Source: an uncultured Alistipes sp. | GTDB lineage: Bacteria > Bacteroidota > Bacteroidia > Bacteroidales > Rikenellaceae | NCBI GenBank assembly: GCA_947623965.1 | Contig: CANQIF010000009.1 | Coordinates: 39,357-103,356, forward strand | DNA: 64,000 nt | Reading direction: 5' to 3' | Program-made: the position numbers and the translations under genes | Notes under the pieces: model-generated | Seen by the model: only the letters and a program-made list of their open reading frames with translations | Database searches by the model: none | What the model was told of the DNA's origin: nothing | In this document: positions 27,901 to 35,794 of the stretch, one piece after another | How positions within the stretch are numbered: the first letter of the stretch is position 1 | Layout of the letters: every line of letters begins with the position of its first letter

Positions 27901-28153
27901 TCGTGCCGACGCCCTCGACGGGATCGAGCGTGATCCACTCGCTCCCCTCGGCCGGGGCCAGCGACCACGGGCGGTTGGTCCGCACCGTAAAGGTCGCCTC
28001 GCCGCCCTCCTGCGAGAAGGCGAGCTGCTCGACATCCGTTTCGAGATAGGGCATTCCCTCATCTTCGTTGTCATCGACGCACGCGATCAAAGATGCCGTC
28101 GTAAACAGCATCATCGCGCCGAACAACCATCTGTTCAAAATCGATTTTTTCAT
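24917..28153 (-). CDS. Large multidomain surface lipoprotein (BACON, anchor-J-like, OB domains)
   Basis: The product has 1078 residues from the ATG at 28153; the frame is open further upstream, but the promoter and leader occupy that part. Lipobox SLIAC gives acylated Cys25. Order: a BACON domain (about 35-120); two homologous beta domains of the choice-of-anchor-J kind (about 125-300 and 320-500), each with TYSGTN/TYTAAS, a YNNTF/YDNTF motif and a DD(I/C)KL-like ending; a beta domain rich in Tyr and Lys (530-680); an OB-like domain (690-870: TVKELVELAIAGTSVADKTV); and a C-terminal beta domain (900-1078). Proline linkers GDTPTPPQP join the domains. It is the first gene of the nuclease operon. 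It likely binds the substrate at the surface, but no catalytic site is visible. Confidence 0.82.
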   Translation of the reverse strand: MKKSILNRWLFGAMMLFTTASLIACVDDNEDEGMPYLETDVEQLAFSQEGGEATFTVRTNRPWSLAPAEGSEWITLDPVEGVGTTQVEVVLPGSSYAREGSFTISLSNTYGVYMTKTVAVKQGEVVAEELIYSETMGSASVSSPWPLVSAYTDWATEGTGAATVTYSGTNTSLRSSGLANEGSGPNVVFFGAAPATFSVNKITLTEAQTRLNLSFIGSFSSQGADGSYNNTFDPALFKVQLSGDGEKWSDLSYTKNDGDTERPYWIEASAPFVLAAPSEFLYIRFTANVSSAFRLDDIKLTTLNGNGPTIDLSQGTAGGDTPTPPQPTNALWHENFGAQGADKPLVADYTDWEKGGSAAANVTYTAASGKVSIRETGKLSAGYPDASGAAFCFLGTGSPAFAVGNLALTAEQTKLQLNFGGRYSKKNGDTYDNTFDAGKFHVYLSADGNAWKEITYTKAQTDEIWVYATADFTLAKATEKLYIKFAADEDSVFAVDDCSLTVGEGGQTVDLEAGDTPTPPQPGDDSFPGAGRYMMVWNIDGKTLAAIPAETYYILMKEVTVSGDAIAAAGNETCDWTIDAAAAEGRYTIKGSDNKYYAMKGTYNSFNPVDALGQADYSYDWTFAKNDDGTFKITNVDKAKWIQYKSYNGLNEVVASTEAGAMPQLYKLDATGTSYVLVGSGDTPTPPQPTEALTVKELVELAIAGTSVADKTVEGYVAAIGGDTENFAKGNVIVCDNDGAAHSGMVFYSYDLMELGLKVGDKVSISLATAEYAPYNNMREYKGIKAADVKILSSGATISYKTLTASQLVTNHEQYMSVPVQIAGARPTADAVGMTFTSGLLFTDGTEFTVYNRKQWAVGETVTVADRQGTIKGIWSVFDTTPQLIPTTLADIEPFASTGGTTPDPDPTPGPSGEWTAQTFASATATSSYNTSETEVADGWKGLYICVGAASTAYMDFTGTPISFQVKNKEPYLVSGTLTGGIQALKFESQKTTSCKTEAIDITIAVGGTTIWSGTVPVSTTFKKQDDNVIDLTKETAGFAAGKSVADLKGASFTIRFAPQMNTGANSVAIGNIAWMAY

Positions 28154-28342
28154 ATTTACAGAAAGTTTAAGAAATTTATTCGCTTTGCACGTGTATTTTC
28201 CTGGCTTGCAAGTTCTTGTTCGCCGGTATTCGTTTGCTTGTCTTTCGATTGCTTCTCGCTTGTCCTCGGTTTGTCCTCGGTTTGTTTTTGGTTTGCACGC
28301 CGCTTTGTTCCGGTTGAAGAACAGAACGGGATTATACGCTTT

Positions 28343-28373
28343 CAAAGATAATTTATTTTTCAGAAACGACAAA
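28343..28373 (-). promoter_or_regulatory. Promoter of the nuclease/receptor operon
   Basis: TTTG (28373-28370), a 19-bp spacer and TATCTTTG (28350-28343) match the Bacteroidota promoter exactly. The leader to the ATG at 28153 is about 185 nt and holds tandem TTTGTCCTCGG-like repeats near 28255-28285. Confidence 0.8.
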
Positions 28374-28439
28374 ATCCGCAACACTTTTTTAACAAAAATA
28401 CAGCCAGATTGAAATATCGGAAGTTCGAGACGGCGGGAG

Positions 28440-29400
28440 GAGCGGCGAGAGGGGCGAGAGGCGCCCTTACGGGCGCAAATTCAAAATTCAAAATTAAAAA
28501 TTCAGAATTACGAACTCGGGGCGCAGCCTGCGGAGCACGCATATTCGGATACGAATTGCGGGCCTCCGCCCGGCGGAGGCTGCGGCCCGCACGGTCCTGA
28601 CGGACCGATTTCAAACCGAGGCATGCCCGCAGCCGAGCGGTGGGCGTGCACGAGCGGACCTATGGGACGCGAAGATGCAGCCCTCCGCCAGGGGGGGGCG
28701 GCTGCGGGCTGCTGCGCCTCCTTGCAGGAGCCGCAAATTAAAAAGTCAAAATGAAGAATTAAAAATGATCGTTCTTTCTAATTCGGGGCGCAGCCTGCGG
28801 AGGACACGCTCGAAGCGGACCTGTGGGACGCGAGCTGCGGGCCTCCGCCGGGCGAAGGCTGCGGCCCGCTGCGGTTCCTTTCCGGAACCGCAAATGAAAA
28901 ATGATATTCGGGCCGGAGCTTGCGAAGGGCGCGCGAGCGGACTTGCGGACGCGAGCTGCGGGCCTTCGCGGGGCGAAGCTCCGGCCCGCCGATGCCTAAC
29001 GGCATCGAAATCCTCTCAAGGCCAGCACGCAGCCGAGCGGACGGGCGTGCGATGCAAAGGAGCAGCCCTCCGCCGGGGGGCGGCTGCGGGCTGCTGCGCC
29101 CGTTCGGGCGCAAATTCAGAATTCAAAATTCAAGATTCAAAATTAAGTAGGGTACCAGACACGCTCGGGCATACATTTTCTATTCGGGGCGCAGCCTGCG
29201 GAGGGACGCCAAGTTCGGCACGAACTGCGGGCCTCCGCCGCCCCCAGGCTGCGGCCCGCACGGTCCTAACGGACCGATTTCAATCCGAGGTATGCACGCA
29301 GCCGAGCGGACGGGCCTGCGACCATAAGGAGCAGCCCTCCGCCCGAGGGCGGCTGCGTGCTGCCGGTCGCTGCGCGACCGATTTTACCGGCAAGCCGTTG
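28440..29400. repeat. Modular GC-rich repeat locus 5 (four A, three B)
   Basis: This is the largest repeat locus. A modules start near 28515, 28785, 28908 and 29184; B modules near 28622, 29030 and 29290. End hairpins are GGTCC/GGACC, GGTTCC/GGAACC, GATGCC-taac-GGCATC and GGTCC-taac-GGACC. In the last B the arms are GCACGCAGCCG and CGGCTGCGTGC: relative to other B copies, one C-to-A change is matched by a G-to-T on the other arm, so the pair is kept. AT modules lie at 28478-28510, 28738-28770 and 29110-29145. From 29400 to 29601 I see no gene and no further clear module apart from an imperfect GC-rich inverted repeat at about 29450-29480. Confidence 0.85.
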
Positions 29401-29601
29401 CATCTTCGTGCAAAAAAACCGCATCCGGACCTCCGCACACAACAAAAACCGCCCCCGCCGGACAAGATCCGGCAGGGGTGGAATCAAAACAAATCGCTCT
29501 TACGGGCCGCAACCCGCCGAAGGCCGCAAGCGCCTCGCGCAGCCTTACCGGTCTGCATGCAGTTCACCGGTCTGCAAACGGCTTACCTGCCCGCAAGCCT
29601 T

Positions 29602-29991
29602 TCACCGGCGCGCGAGCTGCTCCTCCAGCAGCTCGACGGCATCGGCCACGCAGTCGTTGCAGGGGCGCAGCACCACCCCGCTCTCGAGCCCCTTCAGCTC
29701 CTTGCAAACCGTCGATCCGTTCCGCTCGCGGAAGCGGGTCATCAGTTCGCGCATCCGCCGCTTGGCCTCCGCACGGTCCTCGTGGAGCAGGCCCAGTATC
29801 ACGCCGGCACCCACCAGAGCGCCGCAGGTACCCTCGCCGCAGCCCATGCCGCCGCCGAAGGCCCCTGTCAGCCGGTGCACCGTCGCCTCGTCCAGCGAAG
29901 TCAATCCGCAGAAGGTGCAGGCCACCGACTGGGCGCAATTGTACCGTCCGTTCCGCTTGCGCGCGACCGCCTCCTCTTTTCTCGAAGCCAT
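29602..29991 (-). CDS. C_GCAxxG_C_C family cysteine-rich protein
   Basis: The product has 129 residues with no signal peptide. It belongs to the C_GCAxxG_C_C family, a small putative redox or metal-binding protein of unknown role. The cysteine pattern is visible: NCAQSVACTFCG (about 19-30), GGGMGCGEGTCGALVGAG (about 46-63), STVCKELKG, then RPCNDCVADAVELL near the C-terminus. It lies 9 bp after the GH43 gene and ends the hexuronate/pectin operon. Neighbouring genes do not explain it; a role in protecting or assisting a dehydratase is speculative. The gene stops about 200 bp before a large repeat locus. Confidence 0.85.
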   Translation of the reverse strand: MASRKEEAVARKRNGRYNCAQSVACTFCGLTSLDEATVHRLTGAFGGGMGCGEGTCGALVGAGVILGLLHEDRAEAKRRMRELMTRFRERNGSTVCKELKGLESGVVLRPCNDCVADAVELLEEQLARR

Positions 29992-30000
29992 TGTCCCGGA

Positions 30001-31647
30001 CTATTTCTTCGTGACGCGGAACCAGTCGGCATCCAACCAGCCGCCGTCGTTCTTGCCGATCGCGGCATCGGTGTAGTAGCCGATCTTGGCGCCGATCCAG
30101 TGGCCGGCCTCGGCCTCGAACTCCTCGCCGAACTCCTTGTAATGCTTGCCGTCGGCGCTGTAGGCAAAGCGGCAGAACATCCGCGGCTGCTCGCCGTCGT
30201 TCCACACCTGCCGGATGCGGACCCGCAGCCAGACATCCGCCGGCTTGCCGTCGGCAGCGTAGTCGGCCGTCGCCACAGCCCGTTCGGCCGTCCGCTTGCG
30301 CATGGCATCGCGGCAAAGCCCCTGCTCGACGACGATCCGGCCATCGGCATAGCGCAGACCGATCGTCGCATAGCTGTGGCCCATGACGATCAACCCCGCG
30401 CGGTCGCCCTCGTACGAGGGGCAGAAGCGCACCTTGGCCGTCGCCGTGTAGTCGGGGGCATTGACCTTCTGCAACAGCAGGTTGCCGTTATCCGAGAGGT
30501 TGTGCCACTCGCCGTCGTGCGGACGGCAGTAGAGCCGCAGCATCCCGGCCGTCGGATTCGTGAACATCCAGCGGCGCTCGGGATTGGCGTGCCACTGCCA
30601 CTGGAGCCCCAGCGTCCGCGCCGAAAATTCGTCGCTGTCGGCCGGCGTCTTCACCGCCGAGGGGACGCGCGAGGCGGGCTTCGTGTAAGTCAGCACCGGT
30701 TCGCCGATGCCGTTGCCGTCGGCATCGACCCCCATCGTACACCAGTCGTCGTCGGTCCACTGCATCGGCTGCAGGTGGCAGACACGGCCGTAGGCGTACA
30801 TATCGACGAAGTGCAGGAACCAGCAGTTGCCGGCCGTATCCTCGACCCAGCCGCCCTGGTGGGGGCCGGGAATCTTCGTCGACCCCTGCTCCAGCACGGT
30901 GCGGATCTCATAGGGCCCGTAGGGCGAACGCGAGCGCAGCACCACCTGCCACCCCGTCTTGACGCCGCCCGCAGGGGCGAAGACGTAGTACCAGCCGTTG
31001 CGCTTGTAGAACTTCGGCCCCTCGACCGTCGGATGTTCGCCGTGGCCGTCGAAGATCATCACCTCGGGACCGATCAGCCGCTCGCCGTCGGGCGACATCT
31101 CGCAAACCGAGAGGATGCTCTTGAAGCCGGCGCGCGAACCGGCCCACCCGTGTACGAGGTAGGCCTTGCCGTCGTCGTCCCAGAGCGGCGTGGTGTCGAT
31201 GATGCCCCGGCCGGCCTGCACGAGCAGCGGCTCGCTCCACTTCCCGCGCGGGTCCTGCGTCTTGGTCATCAGCACGCCGCGGTCCGGATCGCCCCAATAG
31301 ATATAGTACCATCCGTCGTGGAAGCGGATCGAGGGGGCCCAGACGCCGTCGCCGTGGCGCGGGCGGTCGAACCAGTCGTAGGGCGGCTGGTTCAGAAAAA
31401 CATAGTTCACGATCTCCCAGTTGACTAAATCGGTCGAGTGGAGGATCGGCAATCCCGGCGCGCAGTTGAACGACGAGGCGGTCATCCAGTAGTCGTCGCC
31501 CGTGCGGATCACGTCCGGGTCCGAATAGTCGGCGTAAAGCACCGGATTTTTGTACTTGCCGTTGCCCAGATCGGGCGTCCAGACCGTCTGCGCCGCAGCA
31601 ACGGCGGTCAGCAGCACGAGGCTGCAAAAAAGCGTCAGTCGTTTCAT
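30001..31647 (-). CDS. GH43 glycoside hydrolase (arabinosidase/xylosidase-like)
   Basis: The product has 548 residues with signal peptide MKRLTLFCSLVLLTAVAAAQ. The N-terminal five-bladed propeller has the three GH43 acids: the base in NPVLYADYSDPDVIR (about residue 45), the pKa-modulating Asp in TTPLWDDDGKAYLVHGW, and the acid Glu in HPTVEGPKFYKRNGWYY (about residue 210). From about residue 340 a concanavalin-like C-terminal domain follows (DEFSARTLGLQWQWHANPE), as in GH43 subfamilies acting on xylosides and arabinosides. It is likely exported to the periplasm, where it trims arabinose, xylose or galactose from pectic side chains. It sits 12 bp after the pectinesterase stop. Confidence 0.93.
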   Translation of the reverse strand: MKRLTLFCSLVLLTAVAAAQTVWTPDLGNGKYKNPVLYADYSDPDVIRTGDDYWMTASSFNCAPGLPILHSTDLVNWEIVNYVFLNQPPYDWFDRPRHGDGVWAPSIRFHDGWYYIYWGDPDRGVLMTKTQDPRGKWSEPLLVQAGRGIIDTTPLWDDDGKAYLVHGWAGSRAGFKSILSVCEMSPDGERLIGPEVMIFDGHGEHPTVEGPKFYKRNGWYYVFAPAGGVKTGWQVVLRSRSPYGPYEIRTVLEQGSTKIPGPHQGGWVEDTAGNCWFLHFVDMYAYGRVCHLQPMQWTDDDWCTMGVDADGNGIGEPVLTYTKPASRVPSAVKTPADSDEFSARTLGLQWQWHANPERRWMFTNPTAGMLRLYCRPHDGEWHNLSDNGNLLLQKVNAPDYTATAKVRFCPSYEGDRAGLIVMGHSYATIGLRYADGRIVVEQGLCRDAMRKRTAERAVATADYAADGKPADVWLRVRIRQVWNDGEQPRMFCRFAYSADGKHYKEFGEEFEAEAGHWIGAKIGYYTDAAIGKNDGGWLDADWFRVTKK

Positions 31648-31659
31648 GGTTCGGGCAGG

Positions 31660-32718
31660 TTATTCAGCGGCCGATGCAGCCTCGGCCGGTTCGGTCTTTT
31701 CCGTCGAAGCCGGTGCGGCCGTTTCGGCTGCGGGGAAGGTGCCGTCCCACGCGTCGTGGAACTGCTCCGAACCGGTCTTTACGGCATAAATCTTTTCGAG
31801 GGTGTACTCCGCAGCCTCCTCGTCGGTCAGCTCCTTCGACCAGGCGACACGCTGCGAGCGGTCGGCTCCGGCCCCCGTGCAGCGCCACTCGGCGTAGTAG
31901 GAGGTGCGCTCGCGATCGGGCGAGCCCCAGTTGTGCCACCCCTCGGGCCGAATCTCGGCCGGGAGCTCGCACTCCATCCAGACGGTGCGGGCCGTCGACT
32001 TCCAGGGGCGCCCGAGGTAGAGTTTCGTCACCCCGTCGGCCGCCGTCACACGGCACTTGCGGAAGACGAAGCCGTACTTGTTGCGCTCGGTGGTCGAGGC
32101 GGCCGTGATGTAGCTGTTCTGTTTGCAGTGGATCTCGCAGTTGTCGAAAACGGTGATCGAGGGACCGAAAATGAAGTCGGTCGTCCCCTCGATGTAGCTG
32201 TCCTTGACGTAGATGCGCGCCACGTAGTTCTTCGGGAAGAAGGTGTCCTGGTCGCCGAGCAGGCGGCAGCGCTCGATGCGGATGCGGTCGCCGCGCGTCT
32301 CGAGCGCCACGGCCTGGCCCACGCGGCCCGCATCGTTGGCGATCGTCAGGTTCTCGAGCCACACCTCGTCGGCCTGCACCGACATGGTCCAGCAATCGTA
32401 GGTGGTCATCTTGTAGCCGTCCACGACCTTGCCCGAGTGGTCGTTCCAGACGATCTGCACCTCCTCGGCATCGCCGTCGCCGACAATCCGCAGCTTGTCC
32501 TTGTAGACATCGACCGTCACCTTCTCGCGATAGGTGCCGGGCTTGACGTGAATCGTGCGCCACACGGGCGACTTCGACGGCAGCGCGTCGAGGCAGGCCT
32601 GGAGCGTCGCAAAGTCGCCCTTGCCGTTGCAATCGACGACATATTCGGTCTTGGGCGCCTGCTGCCCGCACGAAACGAGCAGCAGCGCCGCAACCGCAGT
32701 CAAAAGGTTCTTCATCAT
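31660..32718 (-). CDS. Pectinesterase (CE8) lipoprotein
   Basis: Pectin methylesterase removes methyl esters from homogalacturonan. The product is a 352-residue lipoprotein (lipobox LLLVSC, acylated Cys17). The right-handed beta-helix has all CE8 residues: GRVGQAVAL (Gln), GDQDTFF (catalytic Asp), YIEGTTDFIFG (second Asp), LYLGRPWKST (Arg and Trp). The last 30 residues are an Ala/Glu/Thr tail (PAAETAAPASTEKTEPAEAA) beyond the usual end of the fold. It follows uxaA by 12 bp, so de-esterification is co-expressed with galacturonate breakdown. A second CE8 domain lies in the fused esterase at 49963-51594. Confidence 0.95.
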   Translation of the reverse strand: MMKNLLTAVAALLLVSCGQQAPKTEYVVDCNGKGDFATLQACLDALPSKSPVWRTIHVKPGTYREKVTVDVYKDKLRIVGDGDAEEVQIVWNDHSGKVVDGYKMTTYDCWTMSVQADEVWLENLTIANDAGRVGQAVALETRGDRIRIERCRLLGDQDTFFPKNYVARIYVKDSYIEGTTDFIFGPSITVFDNCEIHCKQNSYITAASTTERNKYGFVFRKCRVTAADGVTKLYLGRPWKSTARTVWMECELPAEIRPEGWHNWGSPDRERTSYYAEWRCTGAGADRSQRVAWSKELTDEEAAEYTLEKIYAVKTGSEQFHDAWDGTFPAAETAAPASTEKTEPAEAASAAE

Positions 32719-32730
32719 CGCACCCCTCCG

Positions 32731-34224
32731 TTAAAGCGTTACACCCGTTTTGAAGATGGCGATCTCCTTGAAGCCCGTCCGCTCATGTTTGAGCGGCTCG
32801 CCGTCGACCGTCGCGAGGATCTTTTCGATGAGGCGCTCCAGCACCGCGTGCGGCTCCTCGTCCTCGACCATCGTACCGGCATTGAAGTCGATCCAGTTGC
32901 TCTTGAACTTCGAGAGCTGCGTGTTGGTCGAGATCTTCATCGTCGGCACGAAGGCGCCGAACGGCGTGCCGCGGCCCGTGGTGAAGAGGACGATCTGGCA
33001 GCCCGAGAGAGCCAGCGACGAGGCGGCCACCAGGTCGTTGCCCGGCGCCTGCAGCAGGTTCAACCCCTGCTTGACGATCGGCTGGCAGTAGGTCAGCACA
33101 TCGACCACCTGCTGCGCACCGCCCTTCTGCACGCAGCCGAGCGACTTCTCCTCGAGGGTCGTGATGCCGCCCTTCTTGTTGCCGGGCGAGGGGTTCTCGT
33201 AGATCGGCTGGTCGTACTTGCGGAAGTAGCCCTTGAAGTTGTTGATGAGGCAGACCGTGTTGTCGAAGACCTCACGGTTCACGGCGCGGTCCATGAGGAT
33301 CGTCTCGGCGCCGAACATCTCGGGGACCTCCGTGAGGACCGTCGTGCCGCCCTGGGCGATCAGCCAGTCCGAGAAGAGGCCCACGAGCGGGTTGGCCGTG
33401 ATGCCCGAGAAACCGTCCGAGCCGCCGCACTTCAGACCGACGCGCAGGTAGCTCAGCGGCAGCGGCTGCCGCTTGTCGGCGCGCGTCTTCTCGACAAGCT
33501 CCCGGCAGATGCGGACACCCTCCTCGATCTCGTCCTCGACCTCCTGGGCGATGAGGAACTTCACGCGCTCGTCGTCCCACTCGCCGATCACCTCCTTGAA
33601 CGAGGCGATCTGGTTGTTTTCGCAGCCCAGCCCCAGCACCAGCACGGCGCCGGCATTGGGATGCTTGACGAGCGCCGCCAGCGCATGCTGCGTGTTGGCG
33701 TGGTCCTCGCCCAGCTGCGAGCAGCCGTAGTTGTGCGTGTAGACGCGCACGTCATCGAGGTGCGAGCAGTCGCACTCGCGCTTCACACGCTCGGCGATGG
33801 CCTGCGCCTGGCCGTTCACGCAGCCCACCGAGGGGACGATCCACAGCTCGTTGCGGATGCCCATCGTCCCGTTCTTGCGCAGGTAGCCCATCACGCGCAG
33901 GTCGTCGCGCTTCGCGAAGTCGATCGGATAGTTCTTCGGCGCGTAGGTGTACTCCAGATCGTCGCGCAGGTTGGTCTTCAGGTTGTGCGAGTGGATCCAG
34001 GCCCCCTGCTTCACGGGCGCCGTCGTGTGGCCGATCGGATAGCCGTATTTGATGACATTCACGCCCTCGGCAAGGTCCGTGAGCGCCACCTTGTGGCCGC
34101 GCACGATATCCTCCTGCAGCGTGATCGGGCGGCCGTCGATTTCGAGCGTCTCGCCCTTCTTCAGATCGTCGGCGATGGCCACGGCGACGTTGTCCGCCGC
34201 ATTGATTTTCAGCAATCGTTTCAT
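32731..34224 (-). CDS. uxaA: Altronate dehydratase
   Basis: UxaA removes water from D-altronate to give 2-keto-3-deoxygluconate, the fourth step of galacturonate breakdown after uptake. The product has 497 residues. An N-terminal SAF domain (about 1-95: LLKINAADNVAVAIADDLKK, HKVALTDLAEGVNVIKYG) is joined to the C-terminal UxaA domain with GYLRKNGTMGIRNELWIVPS, NYGCSQLGEDH, LKCGGSDGFSGITANPLVG and GRGTPFGAFVPTMKI, which hold the metal site. It lies 84 bp after uxaB in the operon, with a GC-rich hairpin in the gap, and 12 bp before the pectinesterase gene. Confidence 0.97.
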   Translation of the reverse strand: MKRLLKINAADNVAVAIADDLKKGETLEIDGRPITLQEDIVRGHKVALTDLAEGVNVIKYGYPIGHTTAPVKQGAWIHSHNLKTNLRDDLEYTYAPKNYPIDFAKRDDLRVMGYLRKNGTMGIRNELWIVPSVGCVNGQAQAIAERVKRECDCSHLDDVRVYTHNYGCSQLGEDHANTQHALAALVKHPNAGAVLVLGLGCENNQIASFKEVIGEWDDERVKFLIAQEVEDEIEEGVRICRELVEKTRADKRQPLPLSYLRVGLKCGGSDGFSGITANPLVGLFSDWLIAQGGTTVLTEVPEMFGAETILMDRAVNREVFDNTVCLINNFKGYFRKYDQPIYENPSPGNKKGGITTLEEKSLGCVQKGGAQQVVDVLTYCQPIVKQGLNLLQAPGNDLVAASSLALSGCQIVLFTTGRGTPFGAFVPTMKISTNTQLSKFKSNWIDFNAGTMVEDEEPHAVLERLIEKILATVDGEPLKHERTGFKEIAIFKTGVTL

Positions 34225-34248
34225 GTTTCGTTCGTGTAAAAAAAGCGA

Positions 34249-34292
34249 TTCGGGCGGGGCGGCACTTCTGCAAGGTCGCTCCGCCCGGATCC
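34249..34292 (-). other. Intercistronic hairpin between uxaB and uxaA
   Basis: CGGGCGG and CCGCCCG arms enclose about 28 nt including a second GCG/CGC pairing. There is no T tract, so it is not a typical terminator. It may set relative mRNA stability inside the operon. Confidence 0.4.
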
Positions 34293-34308
34293 GGTCATTC
34301 GTAAAGGC

Positions 34309-35763
34309 TTATGCCAGGAACTTCTTCAAAGCGGCGGCCATGCCCAGCGTCTCGATGTCGGCCAGGTACTTCGCCACGGCGGGCACGAAGCCCGGGACCT
34401 CCGAGAAGTCCACCGTGAAGATGCCGCTCTCCTTGACGATCTTCGACACGGTACCCTCCAGATCGGCCCCGTTCCAGTTGTTGCGGATGTAGGCGACGAA
34501 CTCGGCCGTGTCGTCGGGCTCGAACCCGCTCTTCGGACCGTAGTAGGCCATCAGGGCGGCGAACGTGAAGCACTCGTGCTCGGCCAGCTTGCCGGCCTTG
34601 AACCAGTTGTCCTTGACCGTCGGGTAATTGCGGGCCTCCCACTTCGACAGCGAGTTGAGCGAGATCGACTTCAGCATGTGCTTGATGTAGGGGTTGTAGA
34701 AGCGCTCCAGAATGCCGGCGGCGAACTGCTTCAGCTCGTTCTGGTCCTCCTCGATCATCGGGATCACCTCCTCGGCGACCATCTCGTTGACGAACTTCTC
34801 GATGTCGGGCGTGTTGAAGGCGTCCATCACCGTTTCGCAGCCCATCAGCAGACCCATCGTGACCATGCCGGTGTGCGAACCGTTCAGGATGCGCACCTTC
34901 TTGTCGCGGAACTGCTTGATCGAAGGCATGAAGATCACGTGCAGCCCGGCCTTGTCGAGCGGCAGCTCCTTCATCACCTCCTTGTAGCCGGGACCGCCGA
35001 TGGCCCACAGGTGGTAGAGCTCGGCCTTTACGACTAAGTTGTCGTCGAACCCGATCTCCTCCTTGATCTCATTGATCGTATCGCGCGGGAAGCCCGGCAC
35101 GATGCGGTCGACGAGCGTGTCGCAGAAGTGGCAGTTGGCCTCGACCCAGTCGATGAAGTCCTGGCCCAGCTTGTGGTACTGCGCATGCTTGATGACGTAC
35201 TCGTGCAGCGTCGAGCCGTTGTTCTCGATCAGCTCGCAGCAGATGATGCAGAGGCCCTTCGTCGGATCGCCGTTGAAGTGCTTGAAACGCTTGTAGAGCA
35301 GCGCCGTCATCTTGGCCGGGTACGACTTCGGCGGGCAGGCCGTCAGGTCGTCGCCCTCCTCGTAGCGGATGCCGGCCTCGGTCGTATTCGAGATCGTGAT
35401 CTTGAGCTCCGGCGAGAGGAAGTACTTCTCGTACTTGGCGTACTCCGTATAGGGGTTGAACGAATCCATGACGCTCTTCACGAGGCGCACGTCCTTCTTG
35501 GGCTGCTTGTTCTCGATGCCCTCGAGGTAGACGTGGTAGAGGTTGTCCTGCCCGTTGAGCAACTCGATCATCCGGAGCACCTTGTGCTCGGGATCGAGAA
35601 TCGGCTGGCAGATGGCCACGCCCGCATTCATCACGCCCTTCTCGTTGGCGATGTCGATCTGCCAGTCCACGAAGGCGCGCAGAAAGTTACCCTCGCCGAA
35701 CTGGAGGATCTTCACGGGACGCTCGACCTTCTCGACGGTCGATTTGTTCAATTTCCGAATCAT
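34309..35763 (-). CDS. uxaB: Tagaturonate reductase (altronate oxidoreductase)
   Basis: UxaB reduces D-tagaturonate to D-altronate with NADH. The 484-residue product is of the mannitol dehydrogenase family: the N-terminal Rossmann part has PVKILQFGEGNFLRAFVDWQ (nucleotide loop), and the middle has CCELIENNGSTLHEYVIKHA. The C-terminal helical domain has IKQFRDKKVRILNGSHTGMV, which carries the catalytic Lys region (K-x2-x-NG-H). Length matches Bacteroides UxaB. It lies 31 bp after exuT. No fructuronate reductase (UxuB) is seen in the window, so the operon is tuned to galacturonate. Confidence 0.96.
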   Translation of the reverse strand: MIRKLNKSTVEKVERPVKILQFGEGNFLRAFVDWQIDIANEKGVMNAGVAICQPILDPEHKVLRMIELLNGQDNLYHVYLEGIENKQPKKDVRLVKSVMDSFNPYTEYAKYEKYFLSPELKITISNTTEAGIRYEEGDDLTACPPKSYPAKMTALLYKRFKHFNGDPTKGLCIICCELIENNGSTLHEYVIKHAQYHKLGQDFIDWVEANCHFCDTLVDRIVPGFPRDTINEIKEEIGFDDNLVVKAELYHLWAIGGPGYKEVMKELPLDKAGLHVIFMPSIKQFRDKKVRILNGSHTGMVTMGLLMGCETVMDAFNTPDIEKFVNEMVAEEVIPMIEEDQNELKQFAAGILERFYNPYIKHMLKSISLNSLSKWEARNYPTVKDNWFKAGKLAEHECFTFAALMAYYGPKSGFEPDDTAEFVAYIRNNWNGADLEGTVSKIVKESGIFTVDFSEVPGFVPAVAKYLADIETLGMAAALKKFLA

Positions 35764-35794
35764 TGGATGATAAGATTTTAAAACGATAGTTTGG

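Noticed and set aside
28675..31428. Long plus-strand open frame of 917 codons
   Set aside because: It covers the repeat locus and is then antisense to the C_GCAxxG_C_C and GH43 genes. High GC keeps it open; no family motif or promoter supports it.
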